A program made the position numbers and the translations under genes. From positions 20,892,646 through 20,956,645 of the forward strand of contig CM072516.1 in the NCBI GenBank assembly GCA_036898135.1: DNA of 64,000 nucleotides, in the 5' to 3' direction. The notes under the pieces were generated by a model. The model searched no databases and was not told the DNA's origin. It saw only the letters and a list, made by a program, of their open reading frames with translations. The stretch comes from Oncomelania hupensis. Lineage: Eukaryota; Mollusca; Gastropoda; Littorinimorpha; Pomatiopsidae. Position 1 is the first letter of the stretch. Each line of letters starts with the position of its first letter. Below are positions 57,704 to 64,000 of this stretch, in pieces.

Positions 57704-60355
57704 CTAAACATGTGTGGAAAAATTAAATAGTCGAAACCCAGAGACACAAAAAGAAAAGCAAAATCTTAGAGGAGTTCAGCATAATAACATACTAAAAAGC
57801 CAATTTCAAACAATGAACGCAACAATAGAGTACTGACAGTTCACACTCTGAAAAAAACATGTATTTAGGCTCCATGACCAAATTGAGAAAAAACAGCAAC
57901 AACCAAACAAACAAACAAACAAAATTAAAAGAAGAAAAAACATAAATGAAGACACCAAATGCCATATATACAGACAGAGTCAATCTAAAAGCAAGCAAGT
58001 GTAACTGGACTAAAGTTTGTGATCGCCAACAAAAAAGTCGGCTAGGCGTACAGCTGATAGAGAGGGAGAAAAGAGACACTAGCAGTAATAGTAGTAGTAG
58101 TAGTAATATAGGAGCTAAGATAAATAGGCTCCAAAAGAGAGACAAAATATTACAGAAAATGAACATGGAATATACAGCATCAACCGGGCTTAGGAAAATA
58201 TCTCAATATACTCTAATCATTGGAGTTGAGATGGTTAAGTTCAAATTTGCTACCTTAGGCAACATAAAGGTTAGGAGAACCCTCCATTTAAAAATAAAAA
58301 GACAGCAAACAGCAAAAACAACTAATATTAGTAGTCAAGCATATAAGTTTGACATGTCAACAAGCGTCAAAAAGCAGACAATACAGCGCCATGCATGAAT
58401 AATTACTTGGAGTCCAGTAAGCAAAAGGTATTTACACAATACTTTCATAAAAATGTCATCAAGGCGAAACCAGAAAACAACATGGGCAAATAAATAGCAT
58501 CATAAAGTATCTAATCGGTCAAGCCGACATACATAAACTTCAAAGCTCAGGTATCAAAAAAGCAGTAAGTACAGCGTCATGCAGGGATAATAACATCAAA
58601 GTCCAGTAGGCAAACAATATTTACCGAATACTTACATAGAAATACCAACAAGGCAGAACAAAAAAGAAACATCAATATGCAAATTAACAAACTAATCATA
58701 CACATATGCCAGCAAACAATCATGCATAGAAAATTCCAAATCATCAATAAATCACAATCAGATATAAGACATAATAGTCTATGTATAAATGAATTAGTCC
58801 ATCAGTCAAGCATACATCAACTGCAAAGCTCAAGCATCAATACAGCACCAGCAATAACAACAACAACAAAGGCCATGCATGAATAATTATTGTAGTTCAG
58901 TAAGCAAACAATATTTACCAAATACTTGCATAAACTGACCAGCAGGTGGTGCAAGAAACCATGAGCCAAGTAATAAACAGCCATCATACAAAATTATGAT
59001 TTCAAGAACAAATGCTAGCAAGCAGTCAAAACCAATTGATACTAAGGAAGCAGGCAAATCAGGCAATAAGCAACAGTCTAATCATTTAACCTTAAGCATC
59101 AAGTCAAATAAATTATTATTAATTAAGTCAGTCAATAATAATCCAATCAAATCAATCAATAATGTGCAACCAGTCCCTAATATAAAACAGCCATAGTAAA
59201 CAGTCATAGTAAACTAACCATAATAAACAGTCCATAATAATTTAACAGTCCATAATAATTAATGCACAATAATAATAAAACAGTCCCTAATAAACAGTCA
59301 ATAATAATTAATCTAACAATCAATAGTAAATAGACTAGTAAATTATTGTTTACATCACCGTAAGTAACAGACCCTTTTAGATCAAATCTGAATTTTTTTT
59401 TCCCCTGCCTCCTTAGCTTTTTTATTAGCAGTAATGATAATCGCTAATACATTTTTATCAACATTTCCAAATAAACGTACATTTTTTATATTTGATCCAT
59501 GCATAGTTTGTCACTATCACAAGTAGACACATGGCCTACACAGTCGGAGAGAAGCGGACACAGAGGCACGTGGTTGAAAAAGGGTGCACTATAGCACTGA
59601 TAGCTAACTTCATCTGCTTTGAATTTGAGAATTAGGTACAACAAATTATATTCTTTCACCGTCATGTAATCAATAAAAATCAAACGTCAATACCAATCAA
59701 GCCGTCGTATACATCAATGAACATTAAGCAAACAGTCAGATGAGCAAATAATATTCACACAGATAGACTACATCAGTCAAAACCAAGCAACGACTCCATC
59801 ATAGCGCGATAGCTTCGCCTCCGCACCAACACCCCACCTCCCACCCTTCAGCTAAAGTTTAAATAATCAATAATAGTCAAAACAATCAATAATAAATAGA
59901 CGTATGAATGAGTAATACTAAAATTATGACAATCATTATAATAATTATGTATTTAAACCATCATGGATAACTGACCATTTAGACAAAGACTTTTTTTTTC
60001 TCAGCTTCTTTTCTTCTCATCAACAATTTTTGCATAGCCTACATTTTTTCATGTTTTATTAAGCATTGTTTATCCACATAAAACAATGAAGCCAATAGTA
60101 AACCATAGTATACATGTAGTTGTTGTTGTTGCACCAATTTTTATTCATCAGATTAACATAAGTTGTACTGATAAATGTAGACACACTGGCACATGTATAA
60201 TGTAAACACATGGCCTACCCAGTCTGAGAGAAGCGGAGTGAAAGGCGCGTAGTTCAAGAAGAGTGCATTGTGCCACAATAACTGTCTTCATCTGATTTGA
60301 ATTGGGGAATCATATAGAACAGTTTATAGTCTTCACTGTCATTTAATCACCCATT
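57704..60355 (-). other. Long inter-ORF region of the Tx1-like LINE
   Basis: It is strongly A-rich on the plus strand. It contains three diverged direct repeats (58385-58452, 58571-58640, 58870-58940; shared CATGCA, GTCCAGTAAGCAAA, AATATTTACC, AATACTT). A roughly 165-bp duplication (59514-59690 and 60180-60350, sharing ACACATGGCCTAC and GAGAGAAGCGGA) and tail T (60119-60176) are also present. No coding signal. Such a long gap is unusual for this LINE type. Confidence 0.7.
60119..60176 (-). repeat. Retroposon tail T, copy 2
   Basis: Minus strand: TTTATCAGTACAACTTATG, TTAATCTGATGAATAAAAAT, TGGTG and CAA repeats. Confidence 0.65.
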
Positions 60356-61240
60356 TCACATTGCTTTGTTCAATACAGTGTCCACATCATCACCAAATGA
60401 CATCTTCATTGTTTTACCATTCTTTAGTTTCACAAAGACCTTTCCGTTGTATGTCCATGTGGCAAGAGAAGCAGAATGCCTGAAAACTGCTCTTTCTAAT
60501 TGATAATTAGCATACGTCAGGTCCTCTCCAACTGATATACCTTGACCTTTCAGCTTCTTTCGCGCTGCTAGAACTTGATCCCGCAGCCGCCTGTTGTGGA
60601 AGCGGACTACAATTGGTCTTGGTCGCTTTCTGCCAGCCTCCATCTTTCCCACTCTATGTGCTGCTTCCAAATCGCCATTCCCTGTTGCCACTCCAAGATT
60701 ATCAGAGAAAATCTGACAACAACGATTTTCACAGTCCTCTACAGTTTCGACAGATTTCTCAGCAACATTGAACACACGGAGATTCCATCGCCTGTCGTAT
60801 TGTTCAATGTCGTTTTGCTGACTCTCAACGGTGCTCAATCTTTCTCGCAAAGTTTGGTTTTCTTCTTTCAACTTGCTGACTTCTTTTTTTAGGGAATCAG
60901 TCAACTGAGACACATCAAATAACTGACCTTCTAGTTTATCAATTTTTATGCTCAGGCCTTGAATATCTTCTTTCGTTGCCAGCGGTCGAAGCTTCCCGTC
61001 TATAGCTGCCAAAAGACTGTCATAATCCATTTTCTCCGGCTCTTCCTTTTCACTCGAGTCGGATAGACTCTGTGTATATTGTCTCTTGCTTTCTTGGTGT
61101 ACAATGGGGCTACCTTCACTCACAGACGACGAAGTAGACGAGAGTTTTCTCTTTTCTCTCTCTCCACCCTTGTCTTCAATAACGTCTTTATTCTTAGATG
61201 AAAATCCAGGAAAATGGGTGATTTTATGCGATGAAGACAT
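60356..61240 (-). CDS. Tx1/L1-like LINE ORF1 protein (294 aa, intact)
   Basis: RNA-binding ORF1 protein of the LINE, expected to coat the element RNA. The N-terminus is Ser- and charge-rich. A coiled coil follows at about residues 95-150 (LEGQLFDVSQLTDSLKKEV, LKEENQTLRERLSTVESQQ). Then an RRM-like domain from about residue 155 (YDRRWNLRVFNVAEKS, EAAHRVGKMEAGRKRPRPIV, VRFHNRRLRDQVLAARKKL) and a C-terminal domain (ISVGEDLTYANYQLE) complete the L1 ORF1 plan. The frame is open from Met to stop with no disruption, in contrast to ORF2. Start chosen at the first Met (61240), near the 5' end of the element. Confidence 0.9.
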   Translation of the reverse strand: MSSSHKITHFPGFSSKNKDVIEDKGGEREKRKLSSTSSSVSEGSPIVHQESKRQYTQSLSDSSEKEEPEKMDYDSLLAAIDGKLRPLATKEDIQGLSIKIDKLEGQLFDVSQLTDSLKKEVSKLKEENQTLRERLSTVESQQNDIEQYDRRWNLRVFNVAEKSVETVEDCENRCCQIFSDNLGVATGNGDLEAAHRVGKMEAGRKRPRPIVVRFHNRRLRDQVLAARKKLKGQGISVGEDLTYANYQLERAVFRHSASLATWTYNGKVFVKLKNGKTMKMSFGDDVDTVLNKAM

Positions 61241-61819
61241 AGAGGAACGTTTTCTTCAGTCCATTTCACGTTAGGCAAGAACTAAATCCTCTTCTTTTTT
61301 TTGTTTGAAAAATCAAATCACAACTCCATTACTATAATGCCTTTGCTCGGTTGAAGTTTCAATCCACTACATAATTGGCCTAATTGTCAATATCGCTCAC
61401 ATAGGCTATAGCGGAGAGCCGTGCAACACGTCCTGTCGCTCCAAAGGCCGGTGTGCGAATGATGATTTATAATGATGTTTGTATTCTATTTTGTTTTTGT
61501 AAACGGGGGTTCGATAAATTAGAGTAAAGCCTCAGCGTCCCCTGCGTGGGATGTATTTATTGTAAAGTGACTGACTGGTGGAGAGCTTTCAGTTTTACCA
61601 CTAGGGTTGTTTCAGCAGACCTTTTATGTGGATCAGGGGTTGTCCGGTCCTGATTAGGCTCGGAAGAGTCCGCTGGACCTAAAGCAATAATCATGTAATG
61701 TAATGTAATGTACTGTAATGTCACTTTGATCATTGCGGATGTTGCAGGATTTTCGACTAAGTCTGGTCTGTGAGATAAAATGCATGCTTTTTACTTTTCA
61801 CTGCTTTGTGTTATCAGTG

Positions 61820-61883
61820 TTTATCAGTACAACTTATGTTTATCTGATGAATAAAAAATAAAAATTGAAACAACAACAACAAA
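61820..61883 (+). repeat. Retroposon tail T, copy 3
   Basis: TTTATCAGTACAACTTATG, TTTATCTGATGAATAAAAAA and CAA repeats. Confidence 0.65.
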
Positions 61884-62679
61884 GCTTTGTGTTATGCTGC
61901 TGGAAAAGATCTTCTGTAAGAGGTGCACAGCATTTGGATGTGAAATGTATCCGTATTTTTCTCACAGACTAGATTCAGTCGGAAATCCTGTAACATCCAC
62001 AATGATCAAAATGTGTTAGATGGCAAATATTAAGGTTAAAATTTATAAAGAAACCTTAGTTTTCAGATTCAACAATGAGTTAAAGATGTTCAATCTGACC
62101 TTTAAAAAACTTTTCGGTTGGTCACAGGATGAAGACTGTGTTATGTATATAACTTTTTTCCCAGTTACAATATTTTTGTTCTTGTTTTCACGTGGTCATT
62201 AGTTGGATGTTTTAGATTGCGTACAGTGCACAGTTTAGCACACACGTTTATTGGCACTGAGGGATTCCTTAGAATTTTGTTTTGGATTAAAATTCATCTT
62301 TGTGCTACAACATTGTTTTTGTTGTTCTTTATAGTTTTAAATCACAACCATTTGAGATCTGACCAGAATAGCAGATCGCTTCTCTCGCTCACTTTTACTC
62401 TTCAAAGTCTTCAGTTTGCTTGCACTACACAGTGTATACAAGCAATCCAATGTGTACATAATGTGGCATTAAGACATAAAGATCGAAACCACAGGTGATG
62501 CACCAACACACAAGAGATAGGTAAAATGGGCTTTGACTGCCCTTGTTTTTCTGGCGCAATTTTTTTTGCAATATAATGGCTGTTTTTAAGAGCTTTTAAA
62601 CATACTAAAAAACGCTCTGGAAATCCGTCATTTGCTACATATATCCGTATTATTTTGCGTCTTTAATTGAAAGCAGTAG
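61884..62679. other. Unassigned
   Basis: No coding or element signal. Short frames only. Confidence 0.4.
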
Positions 62680-62733
62680 TTGGTTGGAATTAAAACCCCA
62701 TATTAGATGCTCTAACTGGCTGAACTACGTGCG
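62680..62733 (-). repeat. tRNA-like scrap, probably SINE head
   Basis: The minus strand has TAGTTCAGCCAGTTAGAGC, resembling a tRNA A-box region, followed by GGGTTTTAATTCC, a weak B-box likeness. The anticodon and variable parts are missing, so it is not a tRNA gene. Confidence 0.4.
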
Positions 62734-62769
62734 GTACCCCTACGACCTCCGAGTTACGGGATAGGATAG
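62733..62769 (+). repeat. RTE-family 3' terminal fragment
   Basis: CCCCTACGACCTCCGAGTTA and GGGATAGGATAG equal the 3' end of RTE copies C and A (sense strand here plus). It is about 35 bp, extremely 5'-truncated. Confidence 0.75.
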
Positions 62770-63486
62770 AAACATTGTACACAATACACAATCACCCCAC
62801 ATACGCACGCATGCGACGTAGTGCACAGCTGGATAAGCCTCTAACTGCCTTCAGTGCAGACAGGACTATTGATTTTAGCCTCCACCCTCTTCTTATCCCG
62901 GCCTCTTGCTTTGTATGTGCGTTGAGCTACGTCATGCCGACAAAATCAGTTTGGCAGGTCCTCACATTAATTTTGTTATCAATTATATGTTGATGGCTTG
63001 GTGTAATGTATAAATAATATTAATGGTTGGTATTAGGATGCATATGGTTATTTATGATTTAAGAATTAGGTTAAATTTTATTAATTTTTTTAAATATAAG
63101 TGCCCAGACTACTTTGATAGGGACTATTTTTTTGGCGGATGTTTCCTGAAGTTAGAAGGCACAGTCAGATGCAAATATTAATACTGAAGAAATTACAGAC
63201 AAGAACTATGATAATGCTGTTTTTATCGGCTTCAGTAAGACCGGTCATTTCTTAACACAAGAAGGTAAAATCGTGAAATTAAAATTCTCTTTATTTAGGA
63301 GGAAATACCTTCAACAACTGATGCTGTTTTTATGATGAGACCTTAAGGCTTCTTTGTTTTTGTTAAGTCTACAATGAATTTTCACAACTAGTGTGAACAG
63401 AGCGATGTAACAATTAGTGTTTTTTCAACAGCAGCCATTGTTATTGATCGGCTCGTATGCCGAGGTCTCTAGCTATGCATGGTCGG
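62770..63486. other. Unassigned
   Basis: AT-rich. No signal seen. Confidence 0.4.
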
Positions 63487-63921
63487 TTCGGTACACCGAA
63501 TGCCGAGTTATGCGCATAAGAACGGAATTTTGTGACTAACGTCTGCCAAGGGCACCAATATAGCAAAGGTGAAGGTCAGGTTCGGTGTGCCGAACTTGTG
63601 CGAGTATGCACGTAATAACGGAAGTGAGACCACTTTCAGTTTGTGATTTGGTACAGCTTTAGCAAGGCGAAGGTCATGTTCAGTGTGCCGAACTTTTGCT
63701 TGTATAAACATAAGAATGGAAGTGAGACCACTTTCAGTTTGTGGTTAACATATGCTAAGGTCCCCAATACAGCAAGGCGAAGGTCAGGTTCGGTACACCG
63801 AACTTGTGCAAGTATGCACATAAGAACGAAAGTGAGGCAACTTTCAGTTTGTTGTTTGGTACAGCTTTAGCAAGGCCAAGGTCGGGTTCGGTGTGCCAAA
63901 CTTGTGGGAGTATGTACGTGT
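63487..63921. repeat. Tandem array of 94-110-bp units with alternating types
   Basis: Units start at TTCGGT(AC/GT)(A/G)CCGAA at 63487, 63581, 63679, 63789 and 63887. Units 1 and 3 carry a CCAATA(T/C)AGCAA joint. Units 2 and 4 carry GGTACAGCTTTAGCAAGG. This gives an A-B-A-B order. Confidence 0.85.
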
Positions 63922-64000
63922 TACGTTGAAACGCGAACGAAAGTATGTCGGAAACGCGCACGATAGATCTAATCGTTTTGTTTTGCAAAGTATTCAATAA
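63922..64000 (+). repeat. Start of an E2-like gypsy LTR (cut by window edge)
   Basis: TGTTACGTTGAAACGCG, then GCACGATAGATCTAATCG and TTTTGCAAAG correspond to the minus-strand start of the E2 LTR (TGTTACGTTGGAGACGCG, GATAGATCTGTTC, TTTTGCAACG). Confidence 0.65.

Larger units (their letters stand above)
53550..61460 (-). mobile_element. Tx1/L1-like LINE, apparently full length (7.9 kb)
   Basis: It is flanked by a perfect 16-bp duplication GATGATTTATAATGAT (53534-53549 and 61461-61476). The minus-strand 3' end is A-rich (TTTTTT at 53550 on the plus strand). The order on the minus strand is a short 5' UTR of about 220 bp, ORF1, a 2.65-kb inter-ORF region, ORF2 and a 3' UTR of about 400 bp. The ORF1 and RT type place it in the L1 superclade, near Tx1. 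The long target duplication fits target-primed insertion of the whole unit. Confidence 0.9.
53203..61690 (+). mobile_element. Retroposon R2b, split by the Tx1-like LINE
   Basis: The 5' part (53203-53549) and 3' part (61477-61690) align with R2a (reverse complement) and join across the LINE insertion. R2b extends about 120 bp further 5' than R2a, into CGTTGGGGTGCCGGGGG and GTATAAATAG. It ends GGACCTAAAGCAATAATC with an ATGTA repeat tail (to about 61722). Reconstituted length is about 560 bp. Confidence 0.82.

Noticed and set aside
57792..58398. Short frames of 124 and 150 aa in the LINE inter-ORF region
   Set aside because: Low complexity, no domain, on opposite strands and with no sign of coding constraint.

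Overview
This is a eukaryotic, repeat-dominated intergenic stretch, most likely from a marine invertebrate and probably a mollusc. That guess rests on the mix of element types (RTE-like and Tx1/L1-like LINEs, Gmr1-type Ty3/gypsy elements, tRNA-derived SINEs, many microsatellites and minisatellites) and not on any diagnostic gene. I found no convincing host protein-coding gene. Almost every long reading frame belongs to a transposable element, and nearly all are broken.

Layout. 1-3,420: ATC/AAT microsatellites around about 1.8 kb of unassigned sequence. 3,430-4,807: a minus-strand LINE ORF1 remnant with a PHD-like zinc cluster, interrupted by a 12-copy 41-bp minisatellite that grew out of its own coding sequence. 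5,510-7,727: two more minisatellites and a possible inverted-repeat element. 7,780-10,047: 5'-truncated RTE-like LINE (copy A, minus). 10,200-11,090: very degenerate second LINE reverse transcriptase (plus). 11,139-11,734: 61-bp minisatellite. 11,735-18,724: gypsy element G1 (plus), with a solo LTR inside its RT and a tRNA-derived SINE in its 3' part. 18,725-21,394: RTE copy B (minus), joined to an inverted piece of the same family and then to a gypsy LTR fragment.

23,414-47,122 is one nested stack. An old minus-strand gypsy element (O) is split by three insertions, each with target-site duplications: gypsy E3 (26,004-34,086, plus, TSD CTGGT), a terminal-inverted-repeat element M (34,558-36,602, 9-bp TSD) and gypsy E2 (38,402-46,162, minus, TSD CTGTG). 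E2 carries its own 1.47-kb DNA transposon in its 3' LTR (TSD AAAT). With these removed, the gag, protease, integrase, RT and RNase H pieces of O line up in order.

47,123-49,862: a LINE endonuclease scrap, TA/TG/TTA simple repeats, a 22-bp palindrome and telomere-like repeats. 49,868-53,202: RTE copy C (minus), split by a 459-bp retroposon (R2a) with a 12-bp TSD. 53,203-61,690: a second R2 copy (R2b) split by a 7.9-kb minus-strand Tx1/L1-like LINE with a 16-bp TSD. That LINE has an intact 294-aa ORF1, a lightly damaged ORF2 and an unusually long repeat-bearing inter-ORF region. 61,700-64,000: small repeat tails, a tRNA-like scrap, a roughly 100-bp tandem array with alternating unit types, and the start of an E2-like LTR at the edge.

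The most notable biology is the domain order of the gypsy elements. In E2, E3 and O the integrase lies upstream of RT-RNase H, and RNase H is the last domain before the 3' LTR (a Ty1/copia-like order on Ty3/gypsy-type proteins, as in the Gmr1 group). G1 is consistent with this but has lost its integrase. None of the elements shows an env frame.
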